Of a stretch of DNA of 64,000 nt, positions 1-10,561 are shown piece by piece. Both the position numbers and the translations under genes were made by a program. Within the stretch, counting starts at the first letter, position 1, and each line of letters opens with the position of its first letter. The stretch comes from Allosphingosinicella deserti (GTDB lineage Bacteria > Pseudomonadota > Alphaproteobacteria > Sphingomonadales > Sphingomonadaceae). The stretch covers positions 496,001-560,000 of the forward strand of contig NZ_PXYI01000004.1 of the NCBI RefSeq assembly GCF_003012735.1, written 5' to 3'. The notes under the pieces were generated by a model that did not search any database, was not told where the DNA came from, and worked only from the letters and a program-made list of their open reading frames with translations.

Positions 1-1082
1 TTGTCGAGCGCGTCGATCCGCACGTCGGCCTGCTTCACCGCGGCACCGAGAAGTTCTGCGAGAACAAGACCTACATCCAGTCGATCCCGTATATGGACCG
101 GCTCGACTACGTGTCGCCTATGTGCATGGAGCACAGCTATGTTCTCGCGATCGAGAAGCTGCTCGGCATCGAAGTGCCGCTGCGCGCGCAATATCTGCGC
201 ACCTTCTTCGCCGAGCTGACCCGCGTCTCGAACCACCTGCTCAACATCGGCAGCCACGTGATGGACGTCGGCGCGATGACTCCGAACCTGTGGTTGTTCG
301 AGCCGCGCGAAGACATCATGAACTTCTACGAGCGGGTGTCCGGCGCCCGGATGCACGCCAATTATTTTCGGCCCGGCGGTGTCCACCAGGATGTTCCGGC
401 CGGCTTTCTGGAAGAGGTCAATGTCTGGCTCGACAAGGGCCTGCTGCCGATCTTCGAGGACGCGATCAGCCTGGTCGCCGACAACCGCATCTTCAAGCAG
501 CGCAACGTCGACATCTCGATCGTCTCGAAGGAAGATGCGCTCGCCTGGGGCTTCTCCGGCCCGATGATCCGCGCCGCGGGTATCCCGTGGGACCTGCGCA
601 AGTCGCAGCCCTACGATGCCTATGACCGGGTCGAGTTCGACATCCCGGTCGGCACCAAGGGCGATTGCTACGACCGGCTCATGGTCCGCGTCGAAGAGGT
701 TCGCCAGTCGGTGCGGATCATGAAGCAGTGCATCCGCGACATGCCGGAAGGCCCGATCGCCTCGCTGGACCGCAAGGTCGTGCCGCCCAAGCGCGCCGAG
801 ATGAAGCAGTCGATGGAATCGCTGATCCATCACTTCAAGCTCTATACCGAGGGCTTCCACGTTCCGGCCGGCGAAGTCTATGTGGCCACCGAAAGCCCCA
901 AGGGCGAGTTCGGGATCTATCTCGTCTCGGACGGCACCAACAAGCCGTACCGGGTGAAGATCCGCCCGACCGGGTTCAGCCACCTCCAGGCCATGGATTT
1001 CATGAGCAAGGGACATATGCTCGCCGACGTAACCGCCATTCTCGGCTCGCTCGACATCGTCTTCGGGGAGATCGACCGCTGA
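1..1082 (+). CDS. nuoD: NADH-quinone oxidoreductase subunit D, 5' truncated by window edge
   Basis: Subunit D (49 kDa type) of respiratory complex I. With NuoB it forms the quinone-reduction chamber in the peripheral arm on the cytoplasmic side. The frame is open from base 3 and gives 359 residues. The fragment starts in the conserved N-terminal region, with HRGTEK about 12 residues in and RLDYVSPM soon after; roughly 45-50 residues are missing upstream by comparison with the family (about 400 residues). The C-terminus DIVFGEIDR is the normal family end. Its stop overlaps the nuoE start (TGATG), so the two are probably translationally coupled. nuoA, nuoB and nuoC should lie upstream of the window. 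Confidence 0.97.
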   Translation, partial: VERVDPHVGLLHRGTEKFCENKTYIQSIPYMDRLDYVSPMCMEHSYVLAIEKLLGIEVPLRAQYLRTFFAELTRVSNHLLNIGSHVMDVGAMTPNLWLFEPREDIMNFYERVSGARMHANYFRPGGVHQDVPAGFLEEVNVWLDKGLLPIFEDAISLVADNRIFKQRNVDISIVSKEDALAWGFSGPMIRAAGIPWDLRKSQPYDAYDRVEFDIPVGTKGDCYDRLMVRVEEVRQSVRIMKQCIRDMPEGPIASLDRKVVPPKRAEMKQSMESLIHHFKLYTEGFHVPAGEVYVATESPKGEFGIYLVSDGTNKPYRVKIRPTGFSHLQAMDFMSKGHMLADVTAILGSLDIVFGEIDR

Positions 1083-1756
1083 TGGCCGACATCCTTCCCA
1101 CCTCCATCGACATCGACGAACTCCGCGCCCGTTGGGGTTCGTTCGCCTGGACGGCCGAAAATGCCGACAAGGCGAAGATCGTGGTCGGCCGCTACCCGCC
1201 GGGACGCCAGCACAGCGCGATCATTCCGCTGCTCGATCTCGCCCAGCGACAGGTCGGCGCCGAGACCCGGACCCAGGGCTGGCTGCCGGTTCCGGTGATC
1301 GAATATGTCGCCAAGCATCTCGATATGCCCTACATCCGGGCCTACGAGGTCGCGACCTTCTACACGATGTTCAACCTGCGCCCAGTCGGTCGCTACCATG
1401 TCCAGGTCTGCGGCACGACGCCGTGCATGCTGCGCGGATCGGACGACGTGTTCGCAGCCTGCAAGGCCAAGGGCCTCGCCAAGGGCCAGACCACGGCCGA
1501 TGGCCTGTTCACCTTGAACGAGGTTGAGTGCCTGGGTGCCTGCGCCAACGCGCCGATGGTCCAAATCAACGACGACAATTTCGAAGACCTGACCTTCGAG
1601 ACCACCACTGCGTTGCTCGAGGCGCTCGCCCGCGGCGAGTCTCCGACGCCGGGGCCGCAGGGCGTCAACCGGCGCACCAGCGATCCGGAAGGTGGGCCGA
1701 CCAGCCTCAAGGAAATGGTCCTCGAAAATCACGATTACCGGGAGAAAGCGGAGTGA
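1082..1756 (+). CDS. nuoE: NADH-quinone oxidoreductase subunit E
   Basis: 24 kDa subunit of the NADH-oxidising (N) module of complex I; carries the [2Fe-2S] cluster N1a. The 224-residue product has the four expected cysteines: C110 and C115 (VCGTTPC), then C150 and C154 (ECLGAC). The thioredoxin-like ferredoxin fold runs from about residue 25 to 180. A hydrophilic C-terminal tail of about 35 residues (rich in P, G and T) follows, as in other alphaproteobacterial NuoE. The ATG at 1082 overlaps the nuoD stop. The 3' end overlaps the nuoF GTG start by four bases (GTGA), so it sits in a tightly coupled operon. Confidence 0.97.
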   Translation: MADILPTSIDIDELRARWGSFAWTAENADKAKIVVGRYPPGRQHSAIIPLLDLAQRQVGAETRTQGWLPVPVIEYVAKHLDMPYIRAYEVATFYTMFNLRPVGRYHVQVCGTTPCMLRGSDDVFAACKAKGLAKGQTTADGLFTLNEVECLGACANAPMVQINDDNFEDLTFETTTALLEALARGESPTPGPQGVNRRTSDPEGGPTSLKEMVLENHDYREKAE

Positions 1757-3054
1757 CCATCAATCCGCTGGCGGACAAGGACCGCATCTTCACCAATCTT
1801 TACGGCTACCAGGATTGGGGCCTGAAGGGCGCCCAGGCGCGTGGCGACTGGGACAATACCGCGAGGCTGATGCAGATCGGCCAGGACGCGATCATCGACG
1901 AGATCAAGGCGTCGGGCCTGCGCGGCCGCGGTGGCGCCGGCTTCCCGACCGGCATGAAGTGGAGCTTCATGCCCAAGGAGCCGACTCCCGGTCGCCCTAA
2001 TTTCCTGGTGATCAACGCCGACGAATCCGAGCCCGGATCGTGCAAGGACCGCGAGATCATCCGCCACGATCCGCACAAGCTGATCGAAGGCGCGCTGATC
2101 GCCGGCTTCGCGATGCGCGCGCGCGCGGCCTATATCTACATTCGCGGCGAGTTCATCCGCGAGGCGGAGACGCTGTTCGCCGCCGTACAGCAGGCCTATG
2201 ATGCCGGCCTGCTCGGCAAGAATGCCGCCGGTTCAGGCTATGATTTCGACGTCTTCGTCCACCGCGGGGCAGGGGCCTATATTTGCGGCGAAGAGACCGC
2301 GATGCTCGAGAGCCTCGAAGGCAAGAAGGGCATGCCGCGGCTGAAGCCGCCATTCCCGGCCGGCGCCGGCCTCTACGGCTGCCCGACCACCGTCAACAAC
2401 GTCGAATCGATCGCGGTCACGCCGACCATCCTCCGTCGCGGCGCCGCATGGTTCAAGAGCTTCGGCCGCGAGAAGAACGAGGGCACCAAGCTCTTCCAGA
2501 TTTCCGGCCATGTGAACAAGCCGTGCGTCGTCGAGGAGACGATGTCGATCTCGTTCCGCGAGCTGATCGACCGCCACGCCGGCGGCATCCGCGGCGGGTG
2601 GGACAATCTCCTCGCGGTGATCCCCGGCGGATCGTCGGTGCCGCTGGTGCCGGCGAACGAGATTATCGACGCGCCGATGGACTTCGACGCGCTGCGCGAT
2701 CTCAAGTCCGGTCTCGGCACTGCAGCGGTGATCGTCATGGACAAGTCGACCGACGTCGTCCGCGCCATCGCCCGCCTCAGCTATTTCTACAAGCATGAGA
2801 GCTGCGGTCAGTGCACGCCGTGCCGCGAAGGCACCGGCTGGATGTGGCGAGTGATGGAGCGCCTCGTCGAAGGCAATGCCGACATTTCCGAGATCGACAT
2901 GCTGTGGGACGTCACCAAGCAGGTCGAGGGCCACACCATCTGCGCACTGGGCGACGCCGCGGCCTGGCCGATCCAGGGCCTCATCCGGCATTTCCGCCCG
3001 GAACTCGAGCGGCGGATCATCGCGCGTCAGGGTCAGCTGGAGGCCGCGGAGTGA
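1753..3054 (+). CDS. nuoF: NADH-quinone oxidoreductase subunit F
   Basis: 51 kDa subunit of complex I. It binds NADH and FMN and carries [4Fe-4S] cluster N3, the entry point for electrons. The 433-residue length is normal. The glycine-rich NADH/FMN motif [10 protein letters not shown] is near residues 58-67. Cluster ligands are C351, C354, C357 (CGQCTPC) and C397 (ICALGDA). The chosen start is the GTG that overlaps the nuoE stop; it gives the typical N-terminus with [10 protein letters not shown], and a purine-rich stretch precedes it. The stop overlaps the GTG of the next gene in the same GTGA fashion. Confidence 0.97.
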   Translation: MTINPLADKDRIFTNLYGYQDWGLKGAQARGDWDNTARLMQIGQDAIIDEIKASGLRGRGGAGFPTGMKWSFMPKEPTPGRPNFLVINADESEPGSCKDREIIRHDPHKLIEGALIAGFAMRARAAYIYIRGEFIREAETLFAAVQQAYDAGLLGKNAAGSGYDFDVFVHRGAGAYICGEETAMLESLEGKKGMPRLKPPFPAGAGLYGCPTTVNNVESIAVTPTILRRGAAWFKSFGREKNEGTKLFQISGHVNKPCVVEETMSISFRELIDRHAGGIRGGWDNLLAVIPGGSSVPLVPANEIIDAPMDFDALRDLKSGLGTAAVIVMDKSTDVVRAIARLSYFYKHESCGQCTPCREGTGWMWRVMERLVEGNADISEIDMLWDVTKQVEGHTICALGDAAAWPIQGLIRHFRPELERRIIARQGQLEAAE

Positions 3055-3758
3055 CACGGCCTCGTGCCCTTCTGATGTTTGCACTTGGCGGGATGCTTTT
3101 GGCGACGTCCTCGGTCGGGGTCGCGCAGCGCCTCGGCACGCGCATCGGCCGAGAAGCCGAGCAGAAGGACGGCCCGGTTCTCATCAATCAGATCGCGGAA
3201 TGCGTGGTCGATCGTCAGCCGGGATTCGTACGCAGGTGGCTTGGACTTCTGCCTGGCAGCGTTGCCGAAAGGGCGCTGATCAAGGGCATGACAGAAGACA
3301 TGTCGACATGTCTGGACTCACCGGCTTTGGTCATGGACGGTAAGCAAATCGGTTTCAAACCGGCAACTTTGCGCCGTCCGGTTGCGCTCGCCTACGTGCG
3401 CAAGGAACTCCGAACTGCCGGGCAGGGGCCTGCGAGGGACGTTGCTCCGTGGTTCGCTGCGGCGATTGCGGCGCAACCGGCTGGAGAGAAGATCGATGCG
3501 ACGTCAATCGCTGTCCAGGATTTCGGCCATTGTATTGCAACAAGGGCCTGGGGCGATGCCCTTGGCCTGCTTGCGGCCGAGCCTGGCAGCCCTGCGGAGC
3601 GGGGAGCGATCGCACGGCTGAAGCCCGTGCTCGGGCCGTGCCTCACGGCCGACGTCAAGCTCACGCTCACCGTTCCCACGATCCGCGAAGTTATCGCGGA
3701 GCCAGTTCATCACATTCTGTCCGACGCGCCCGCAACCGCGGCCGCTGCGCAGCGATAA
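3051..3758 (+). CDS. Predicted secreted protein with duplicated two-Cys repeat, inserted between nuoF and nuoG
   Basis: Unrecognised 235-residue protein encoded inside the complex I operon. The GTG start overlaps the nuoF stop (GTGA), giving a signal-peptide-like N-terminus: basic TRPR, hydrophobic residues 6-24, then VAQ. An ATG at 3075 is an alternative start. The mature part contains two related units. The first runs from C51 to C87 with LLPGSVAE; the second from C161 to C197 with AAEPGSPAE. Cysteine spacing is 36 in both units, and the PGS motif recurs exactly 110 residues later (68-70 and 178-180). Each unit ends in a Cys-Leu. Inference: an exported, possibly disulfide-bonded helical repeat protein. 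It is not a known complex I subunit; its position may reflect co-expression only. Codon use looks like its neighbours. Confidence 0.8.
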   Translation: MTRPRALLMFALGGMLLATSSVGVAQRLGTRIGREAEQKDGPVLINQIAECVVDRQPGFVRRWLGLLPGSVAERALIKGMTEDMSTCLDSPALVMDGKQIGFKPATLRRPVALAYVRKELRTAGQGPARDVAPWFAAAIAAQPAGEKIDATSIAVQDFGHCIATRAWGDALGLLAAEPGSPAERGAIARLKPVLGPCLTADVKLTLTVPTIREVIAEPVHHILSDAPATAAAAQR

Positions 3759-3768
3759 CGAGAACAGC

Positions 3769-5778
3769 ATGCCCAAGGTCAAAGTCGACGGCGTAGAGAT
3801 CGAGGTTCCGCAGGGCGCGACCGTCCTGCAGGCGTGCGAGCTCGCCGGTAAGGAAATCCCGCGCTTCTGCTATCACGAGCGCCTCTCGATCGCCGGCAAT
3901 TGCCGGATGTGCCTGGTCGAGGTGAAGCCCGGGCCGCCCAAGCCGCAGGCGTCGTGCGCATTGCCGGCCGCGGAAGGCCAGGAAATCTCGACCATGACCC
4001 CGGACGTCAAGAAGGCGCGCGAAGGCGTGATGGAGTTCCTGCTGATCAACCATCCGCTCGATTGCCCGATCTGCGATCAGGGCGGCGAGTGCGATCTGCA
4101 GGATCAATCGATCGCTTATGGCCGCGGCCACTCGCGCTTCCACGAGAACAAGCGCGCGGTGACCGAGAAATATATGGGGCCCGTCGTCAAGACGGTGATG
4201 ACGCGTTGCATCCAGTGCACGCGCTGCGTCCGCTTCGCCGAGGAAGTCGCCGGAGTCGAGGAGATCGGCGCGGTCGGCCGCGGCGAGAACATGCAGATCA
4301 CCTCCTATCTGGAAGGTGCCGTCACGTCGGAGCTTTCCGGCAACGTCGTCGATCTCTGTCCCGTCGGTGCGCTCGTCTCCAAGCCCTACAGCTTCGAGGC
4401 GCGCCCGTGGGAGCTGCGCAAGATTCCCGGCATCGACGTGATGGACGCGGTCGGCACCAACATCCGCATCGATCACCGCTTCCGCGAAGTCATGCGTGCG
4501 CTTCCCCGCCTTAACGAAGACGTCAACGAGGAGTGGGCGCACGACAAGACCCGGCATGCCGTCGATGGCCTCGTCCGCCGCCGGCTGGACCGGCCGTGGA
4601 TCCGCCGCGAAGGCAAGCTCCAGCCGGCGACCTGGGCCGAGGCGTTCCAAGCGATCGCGGCACAGCTCGACGGCGCGACCGGCGACCAGGTCGCGGCGAT
4701 TGCCGGCGATCTCCAGGATCTGGAATCCATCTATGCGCTGAAGCAGTTGCTGCGCGCTTATGGCTCCAGCCTCCACGAAAGCCGCCAGGACGGCGCCCGA
4801 TTCGACGTTTCGAGCCCGGCTGCCTATCGCTTCAACGCGACCATCGCCGGCATCGAGACGGCTCCGGCGATCCTGCTGATCGGCACCAATCCGCGCTGGG
4901 AAGCGCCGCTGGTCAACACAAGGCTCCGCAAGGCCGTCAAGGCCGGGGCGCGGGTGTTCCGGATCGGTCCGCCGGTCGATCTCACCTATCCGGTCATCGA
5001 TCTCGGCAGCGATCTCTCCGCCCTCGGCAATCTGCCGCAGGAGGTGCGCGACACGTTCTCTGACAAGGAGAATGCGGCCGTCATCGTCGGAATGGGCGCG
5101 CTCGTCCATGAGGGCGGGTACGAGGCGGCGCGGGCTGCCGCGGCCGCGCTCGGCGCCAGCTTCAACATGCTGCACACCGCTGCCGCCCGCGTCGGCGCGC
5201 TCGACCTAGGCTTTGCCACCGACGGCGGCGTCGATGCGATCCGGGCGCGGGCAGGGGGCCTCAAGGCGCTGTTCCTGCTCGGCGCCGACGAAATGGATAC
5301 GTCGGCCTTCGCCGACACCTTCACCGTCTATATCGGCACCCACGGCGATCGCGGCGTGCGCCACGCCGACGTGATCCTGCCGGCCGCCGCCTATACCGAG
5401 AAGCATGGCACCTACGTGAACCTCGAGGGGCGGGTGCAATTTTCCGAATCCGCGGTTCACGCGCCGGGCGAGGCGCGCGAGGATTGGACGATCCTGCGGG
5501 CGCTGTCCGACGAAGTCGGCAAGACGCTGCCGTTCGACGATCTCGGCCAGCTCCGCAGCGCGATCGCCGCCGAGTTCCCGCATCTCGGACAGCCGGGCCT
5601 CACGGTGTTCCCGGCAGTGGCTGGCGGAGCAGGGGCGGGGTCTTCGGTCACGGGCGAGATCGTCTATCCGATCGAGGATTTCTATCTGACCAACCCGATC
5701 GCGCGGTCGTCACCGACCCTGCAGCGCTGCTCGGCCGAGATCCTGCACGGCCAGGTGTTCGAGGAGGCGGCGGAATGA
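3769..5778 (+). CDS. nuoG: NADH-quinone oxidoreductase subunit G
   Basis: 75 kDa subunit of the N module of complex I; passes electrons from NuoF towards NuoB through a chain of Fe-S clusters. The 669 residues contain a 2Fe-2S ferredoxin domain (C34, C45, C48, C63), the His/Cys cluster (H95, C99, C102, C108) and a [4Fe-4S] site (C147, C150, C153, C197). A molybdopterin-oxidoreductase-like domain fills the rest. Length matches the alphaproteobacterial and mitochondrial form, shorter than the E. coli protein. The ATG at 3769 gives the standard MPKVKVDGVE start. It lies 10 bases after the preceding secreted-protein gene, so the operon is continuous. Confidence 0.97.
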   Translation: MPKVKVDGVEIEVPQGATVLQACELAGKEIPRFCYHERLSIAGNCRMCLVEVKPGPPKPQASCALPAAEGQEISTMTPDVKKAREGVMEFLLINHPLDCPICDQGGECDLQDQSIAYGRGHSRFHENKRAVTEKYMGPVVKTVMTRCIQCTRCVRFAEEVAGVEEIGAVGRGENMQITSYLEGAVTSELSGNVVDLCPVGALVSKPYSFEARPWELRKIPGIDVMDAVGTNIRIDHRFREVMRALPRLNEDVNEEWAHDKTRHAVDGLVRRRLDRPWIRREGKLQPATWAEAFQAIAAQLDGATGDQVAAIAGDLQDLESIYALKQLLRAYGSSLHESRQDGARFDVSSPAAYRFNATIAGIETAPAILLIGTNPRWEAPLVNTRLRKAVKAGARVFRIGPPVDLTYPVIDLGSDLSALGNLPQEVRDTFSDKENAAVIVGMGALVHEGGYEAARAAAAALGASFNMLHTAAARVGALDLGFATDGGVDAIRARAGGLKALFLLGADEMDTSAFADTFTVYIGTHGDRGVRHADVILPAAAYTEKHGTYVNLEGRVQFSESAVHAPGEAREDWTILRALSDEVGKTLPFDDLGQLRSAIAAEFPHLGQPGLTVFPAVAGGAGAGSSVTGEIVYPIEDFYLTNPIARSSPTLQRCSAEILHGQVFEEAAE

Positions 5779-5802
5779 TGCCGCTTTCAGACCATTTCAC
5801 CC

Positions 5803-5881
5803 GTCATCCTGGCGATTGCCGGGGTCTCGTGGAGGCCGCACCGACTTCTTGTCCTGGAATTCCGGCGCGTGCCGGGATGAC
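5803..5881. repeat. REP-like inverted repeat between nuoG and nuoH
   Basis: The nuoG-nuoH gap is about 113 bases, long for this operon. It is bounded by inverted ends: GTCATCC at 5803-5809 and GGATGAC at 5875-5881, each followed inward by a GC-rich half (CTGGCG / CGTGCCG). It resembles the GTCATCC...GGATGAC hairpin pair at 43818-43903 and looks like the same class of dispersed intergenic element. Transcription of the operon must run through it, so it could act as an mRNA stability or processing element. Confidence 0.55.
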
Positions 5882-5891
5882 GGAGTAAACG

Positions 5892-7055
5892 ATGACTGCT
5901 TGGTTTCAGGGACTTCTCGGCTACGGCTTCGGCTGGTTCGTCGCGACCCTCATTCTCGTTCTCCTGATCGCACTGCCACTGATGCTCGCGGTGGCGATGA
6001 TCATTTACGCGGATCGCAAGATCTGGGCGGCGATGGCGCTGCGCCGCGGCCCCAACGTGGTCGGACCGTTCGGGCTGCTGCAGAGCTTCGCCGACGGCCT
6101 CAAGGTCTTCCTGAAAGAGACGATCATCCCGTCGGGCGCCAATCGCGGCCTGTTCATCATCGCACCGATCCTCACCTTCACGGTGGCGCTGATCGGCTGG
6201 GCAGTGGTGCCGTTCGGCGACGGCATGGTGCTGGCGGACATCAATGTCGGCCTGCTCTACATGCTCGCGGTATCGTCGCTCGGCGTCTACGGCGTGATCA
6301 TCGCCGGATGGGCGTCCAACTCCAAATACCCCTTCTACTCGGCGTTGCGCGCGGCCGCGCAGATGGTGAGCTACGAGGTCTCGGTCGGCTTCGTGCTGAT
6401 CCCGGTGATCCTGTGGACCGGCTCGTTCAACCTGTCAGACGTCATTGAGGCGCAGCGCAGCCACGTCTTCTTCTTGAACGGCTTTGCGTTCAATCCGCTG
6501 CTGTTCCCGCTGTCGATCATCTTCCTGATCTCGGCGATGGCCGAGACGGCGCGCGCGCCGTTCGACCTGACCGAGGCGGAATCGGAGCTCGTCGCCGGCT
6601 ACCAGACCGAGTACAGCTCGATGAGCTTCGCGCTGTTCTGGCTCGGCGAATATGGCAACGTGCTGCTGATGTGCGGCATGACCGCGGTGCTGTTCTGGGG
6701 CGGATGGCTGCCGCCGGTCGACTGGGCGCCGCTCTATTACGTGCCGGGGATCATCTGGTTCTTCGCCAAGATCCTGTTCTTCTTCTTCGTGTTCAGCTGG
6801 GTGAAGGCGACCGTGCCGCGGTTCCGTTACGACCAGCTGATGCGGCTCGGCTGGAAGATCTTCCTGCCCATCTCGCTGCTGTGGGTGTTCCTGGTTTCGG
6901 GCTATCTGCTCGCCACCAAGGCGCAATGCCCGACCGACGCGGGCGCGCTTGCCTCGATCCGCACCGACGATGAGGCCGATCGTTTCATGCCGTCCTGCCG
7001 CAGCCACATGCCGAACCTCGGAGGCCGCGACCGCGCGGCTGGAGATCACCAATGA
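5892..7055 (+). CDS. nuoH: NADH-quinone oxidoreductase subunit H
   Basis: Membrane subunit of complex I that links the peripheral arm to the proton-pumping membrane arm and helps form the quinone site. The 387 residues give eight or so hydrophobic helices. Conserved blocks visible include [21 protein letters not shown], split around residues 38-58, and [20 protein letters not shown] near residues 218-237. The product is about 40 residues longer than the usual 340-350. The extra part is a hydrophilic C-terminal tail with two cysteines that ends at the stop overlapping nuoI. The nuoI ATG overlaps the nuoH stop (ATGA). Confidence 0.96.
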   Translation: MTAWFQGLLGYGFGWFVATLILVLLIALPLMLAVAMIIYADRKIWAAMALRRGPNVVGPFGLLQSFADGLKVFLKETIIPSGANRGLFIIAPILTFTVALIGWAVVPFGDGMVLADINVGLLYMLAVSSLGVYGVIIAGWASNSKYPFYSALRAAAQMVSYEVSVGFVLIPVILWTGSFNLSDVIEAQRSHVFFLNGFAFNPLLFPLSIIFLISAMAETARAPFDLTEAESELVAGYQTEYSSMSFALFWLGEYGNVLLMCGMTAVLFWGGWLPPVDWAPLYYVPGIIWFFAKILFFFFVFSWVKATVPRFRYDQLMRLGWKIFLPISLLWVFLVSGYLLATKAQCPTDAGALASIRTDDEADRFMPSCRSHMPNLGGRDRAAGDHQ

Positions 7056-7534
7056 TCGCCCATTACATTAAGTCGTTCACGCTCTGGGAGTTCGTGAAGG
7101 CGCACTGGCTGACCTTGAAATATTTCTTCAAGCCCAAGGCGACGATCAACTACCCGTTCGAGAAGAACCCGATCAGCCCGCGCTTCCGCGGCGAGCACGC
7201 GCTGCGCCGCTACCCGAACGGGGAAGAACGCTGCATCGCCTGCAAGCTGTGCGAAGCGGTCTGCCCGGCGCTTGCGATCACGATCGAAGCCGAACCGCGC
7301 GAGGACGGCAGCCGCCGCACCACGCGCTACGACATCGACATGGTGAAGTGCATCTATTGCGGCCTTTGCCAGGAAGCCTGCCCGGTCGACGCTATCGTCG
7401 AGGGGCCGAATTTCGAATTCGCGGTCGAGAGCCGCGAGGAGCTTCTCTACGACAAGGCGAAGCTGCTCGAGAATGGCGACAAGTGGGAGCGGGCTCTGGC
7501 CGCGAACCTTGCCGCCGATGCACCCTACCGCTAA
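7052..7534 (+). CDS. nuoI: NADH-quinone oxidoreductase subunit I
   Basis: TYKY-type subunit of complex I carrying two [4Fe-4S] clusters (N6a and N6b) on the route to NuoB. The 160 residues hold two ferredoxin motifs: C61, C64, C67, C71 ([12 protein letters not shown]) and C100, C103, C106, C110 ([12 protein letters not shown]). The N-terminal amphipathic part ([15 protein letters not shown]) lies against the membrane in known structures. Length and motif spacing are normal. The start overlaps the nuoH stop by four bases. Confidence 0.97.
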   Translation: MIAHYIKSFTLWEFVKAHWLTLKYFFKPKATINYPFEKNPISPRFRGEHALRRYPNGEERCIACKLCEAVCPALAITIEAEPREDGSRRTTRYDIDMVKCIYCGLCQEACPVDAIVEGPNFEFAVESREELLYDKAKLLENGDKWERALAANLAADAPYR

Positions 7535-7567
7535 TCCGCCCCCGAATCTGAAGGGCCCGACAAGAAC

Positions 7568-8176
7568 GTGATCCAAGCCTTCGCCTTTTACCTGTTCGCG
7601 GCGATCGTCATCGCCAGCGGGGTGCTGACGATCGGCGCCAGGAACCCGGTGCACAGCGTGCTCTGGCTGATCCTGGCCTTCTTCAACGCCGCCGGGCTCT
7701 TCCTCATCCTTGGGGCCGAGTTCATCGCGATGCTGCTCGTCATCGTCTATGTCGGTGCCGTCGCGGTGCTGTTCCTGTTCGTCGTGATGATGCTCGACGT
7801 CGACTTCGCGGAGCTGCGCGCCGGCGTCGCCCGCTACTGGCCGTTCGCGACCCTGCTGGCGCTGGTGCTGCTGGCCGAGATCGTGTTCGCGCTTGCGGCC
7901 TGGAATGCCGGGACGATCGTTGCCCCGAAAGCCTCGCCGACGATGCAGGACGTGTCCAACATCGAGCTGCTCGGCCGAGCGCTCTACACGCGCTACGTCT
8001 ACATCTTCGAGGCGGCCGGTCTCGTCCTGCTGGTCGCGATGATCGGCGCGATCGTGCTGACTCACCGCCAGCGCAGCGACGTCCGTCCTCAGCGCGTGTC
8101 GGATCAGGTCCGCCGCCGTCCGGAAGATGCCGTCGTCAACATGCATCCGGGCGTCGGCCAGGGAGTCGAGCTGTGA
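7568..8176 (+). CDS. nuoJ: NADH-quinone oxidoreductase subunit J
   Basis: Small membrane subunit of complex I with five predicted helices; helix 3 is the one with the pi-bulge involved in coupling. The 202-residue product starts at a GTG (7568) with a hydrophobic helix directly after it. The stretch [20 protein letters not shown], around residues 58-77, is the family hallmark. A basic hydrophilic tail of about 35 residues follows the last helix. The 33-base gap after nuoI is the second largest between nuo genes here. The stop overlaps the nuoK GTG (GTGA). Confidence 0.95.
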   Translation: MIQAFAFYLFAAIVIASGVLTIGARNPVHSVLWLILAFFNAAGLFLILGAEFIAMLLVIVYVGAVAVLFLFVVMMLDVDFAELRAGVARYWPFATLLALVLLAEIVFALAAWNAGTIVAPKASPTMQDVSNIELLGRALYTRYVYIFEAAGLVLLVAMIGAIVLTHRQRSDVRPQRVSDQVRRRPEDAVVNMHPGVGQGVEL

Positions 8177-8478
8177 TCGGGTTAGGCCATTATCTCACCG
8201 TCGGCGCGATCCTGTTCGTGCTGGGCGTGTTCGGCATCTTCATCAACCGCAAGAACGTGATCGTCATCCTGATGGCGATCGAGCTGATCCTGCTGTCGGT
8301 GAACATCAATCTCGTCGCCTTCTCCGCCTTCCTCGGCGACATGGTCGGCCAGGTCTTCGCGATGTTCGTGCTCACCGTCGCGGCGGGCGAAGCCGCGATC
8401 GGTCTCGCCATTCTCGTCATCTACTTCCGCGGCCGCGGCACCATCGCCGTCGACGACATCAATCAGATGAAGGGCTGA
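8173..8478 (+). CDS. nuoK: NADH-quinone oxidoreductase subunit K
   Basis: Three-helix membrane subunit of complex I (ND4L type), 101 residues as expected. The two conserved membrane glutamates needed for proton pumping are present at E37 ([10 protein letters not shown]) and E73 ([11 protein letters not shown]). A GTG start at 8173 overlaps the nuoJ stop; the product then begins [15 protein letters not shown], the usual N-terminus. Confidence 0.96.
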   Translation: MIGLGHYLTVGAILFVLGVFGIFINRKNVIVILMAIELILLSVNINLVAFSAFLGDMVGQVFAMFVLTVAAGEAAIGLAILVIYFRGRGTIAVDDINQMKG

Positions 8479-8485
8479 TCAAGAC

Positions 8486-10561
8486 GTGCAAATACAGCTC
8501 CTCGTCTTTCTGCCGCTGCTCGCCGCCATCGTCGCGGGCCTCGGCAATCGCTTCATCGGCAATTTCGCCGCGAAGCTCGTCACAACCGGCGCTTTGTTCG
8601 CGTCGTGTGCGCTCGCCTGGCCGATCTTCATCGCTTTTCTGGCCGGGGCCGCGGAGCCGGGTGTCTACCCCGTGCTCTCCTGGATTCATTCCGGCGATCT
8701 CAACGTCGATTGGTCGCTTCGCGTCGACGCGCTGACCGCGGTCATGCTCGTGGTGGTGACCACCGTCTCGGCGCTCGTCCACCTCTATAGCTGGGGCTAT
8801 ATGGCGGAGGATCCGTCGCAGCCCCGCTTCTTCGCCTATCTGTCGCTGTTCACCTTCGCGATGCTGATGCTGGTGACCGCAGACAATCTGGTGCAGATGT
8901 TCTTCGGCTGGGAAGGGGTCGGTCTCGCCTCCTACCTGCTGATCGGCTTCTGGTATCACAAGCCGTCGGCCAACGCCGCGGCGATGAAGGCGTTCGTGGT
9001 CAACCGCGTCGGCGATTTCGGGTTCAGCCTCGGCATCTTCGCGGCTTTCCTGGTGTTCGGCACGGTCTCGATCCCCGAGATCCTTGCCGCGGCGCCGTCG
9101 TTCGGCGGATCGACGATCGGCTTTCTCGGCCTGCGGATCGATACGCTGACCCTGATCTGCATTCTGCTGTTCATCGGCGCGATGGGCAAATCGGCCCAGC
9201 TCGGCCTCCACACATGGCTGCCGGACGCGATGGAAGGCCCGACGCCGGTGTCGGCGCTGATCCATGCGGCGACCATGGTCACCGCGGGCGTGTTCATGGT
9301 CTGTCGGCTGTCGCCGCTGTTCGAGCAGAGCCAGACGGCGCTCACTGTCGTCACCTTCGTCGGCGCCGCAACCGCGATCTTCGCGGCGACGGTGGGCACG
9401 GTGCAGAACGACATCAAGCGCGTGATCGCCTATTCGACCTGCTCGCAATTGGGCTACATGTTCTTCGCCGCGGGCGTCGGCGCCTATGGCGCGGCGATGT
9501 TCCACCTGTTCACGCACGCTTTCTTCAAGGCGCTGCTGTTCCTCGGTGCGGGATCGGTGATCCACGCGATGCATCACGAGCAGGACATGCGCTTCTATGG
9601 CGGCTTGCGTAAGCACATCCCGCTGACCTTCACCGCGATGACGCTGGGGACGCTGGCGATCACCGGCGTCGGCATCATCCAGGTGGCGGGCCTGCCGAGC
9701 TTCGGCTTCGCCGGCTTCTTCTCGAAGGACGCGATCATCGAGAGCGCCTTCGCCAGCGGCACCACCGCCGGCGGGATCGCCTTCGTCATCGCGATCGTGG
9801 CAGCCTTGCTGACCAGCTTCTACAGCTGGCGCCTGGTCTTCCTCACCTTCTTTGGCACCCCCCGCTGGATCCAGTCCGAGCATATCCAGCATGCGCTTCA
9901 CGATCATGGTCACCATCATGACGATCCCGCGGCGGAAGATGCTGGCCACGATACTCGGCCGCACGAAACACCCGCGCATGCGGTGAAGGAAGGCACTGGC
10001 GGCTATCATCCCCACGAGAGCCCGTGGTCGATGCTCGTGCCGCTCGGCGTGCTTTCGCTCGGCGCAGTGTTCGCTGGCATCGTCTTCCACGAAGCGTTTA
10101 TCGGGGTCGAGGGCGGAGAGCATTTCTGGCGCGGCAGCATCGCGTTCGACGAGCATCTTGCGCACGCGATTCACGAGGTCCCGCTCTGGGTGAAGCTCGC
10201 GCCGGGCGTGGTGATGATCGCGGGCTTCCTAATCGCCTGGTTCGCTTACATCCGCGATACGTCGATCCCGGGCCGCTTCACCGCGCAATGGGGCGTCCTC
10301 TATCGCTTCTTCTACAACAAATGGTATTTCGACGAGGCGTATAACGTGCTGTTCGTGAGGCCCTCCGTCGCGCTAGGCCGCATCTTCTGGAAGAAGGGCG
10401 ACGAGGCGACAATCGACCGCTTCGGCCCGAATGGCGCCGCTGCCCTGGTGAAGGGCGGCAACGTTCTCACCGGGCGGCTTCAATCCGGCTATCTCTACAC
10501 TTATGCGCTGGTGATGCTTCTCGGCCTCGCCGCCGCCGCGACCTGGGCGATGGCACGATGA
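8486..10561 (+). CDS. nuoL: NADH-quinone oxidoreductase subunit L
   Basis: Largest antiporter-like proton-pumping subunit of complex I, at the distal end of the membrane arm. The 691 residues cover the Proton_antipo_N and Proton_antipo domains (for example [19 protein letters not shown] near residues 139-157 and [20 protein letters not shown] near 243-262) and the C-terminal lateral helix region. A long hydrophilic loop at about residues 468-513 is very rich in histidine and acidic residues. A GTG start at 8486 gives [14 protein letters not shown]. The stop overlaps the nuoM ATG by four bases. Confidence 0.97.
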   Translation: MQIQLLVFLPLLAAIVAGLGNRFIGNFAAKLVTTGALFASCALAWPIFIAFLAGAAEPGVYPVLSWIHSGDLNVDWSLRVDALTAVMLVVVTTVSALVHLYSWGYMAEDPSQPRFFAYLSLFTFAMLMLVTADNLVQMFFGWEGVGLASYLLIGFWYHKPSANAAAMKAFVVNRVGDFGFSLGIFAAFLVFGTVSIPEILAAAPSFGGSTIGFLGLRIDTLTLICILLFIGAMGKSAQLGLHTWLPDAMEGPTPVSALIHAATMVTAGVFMVCRLSPLFEQSQTALTVVTFVGAATAIFAATVGTVQNDIKRVIAYSTCSQLGYMFFAAGVGAYGAAMFHLFTHAFFKALLFLGAGSVIHAMHHEQDMRFYGGLRKHIPLTFTAMTLGTLAITGVGIIQVAGLPSFGFAGFFSKDAIIESAFASGTTAGGIAFVIAIVAALLTSFYSWRLVFLTFFGTPRWIQSEHIQHALHDHGHHHDDPAAEDAGHDTRPHETPAHAVKEGTGGYHPHESPWSMLVPLGVLSLGAVFAGIVFHEAFIGVEGGEHFWRGSIAFDEHLAHAIHEVPLWVKLAPGVVMIAGFLIAWFAYIRDTSIPGRFTAQWGVLYRFFYNKWYFDEAYNVLFVRPSVALGRIFWKKGDEATIDRFGPNGAAALVKGGNVLTGRLQSGYLYTYALVMLLGLAAAATWAMAR

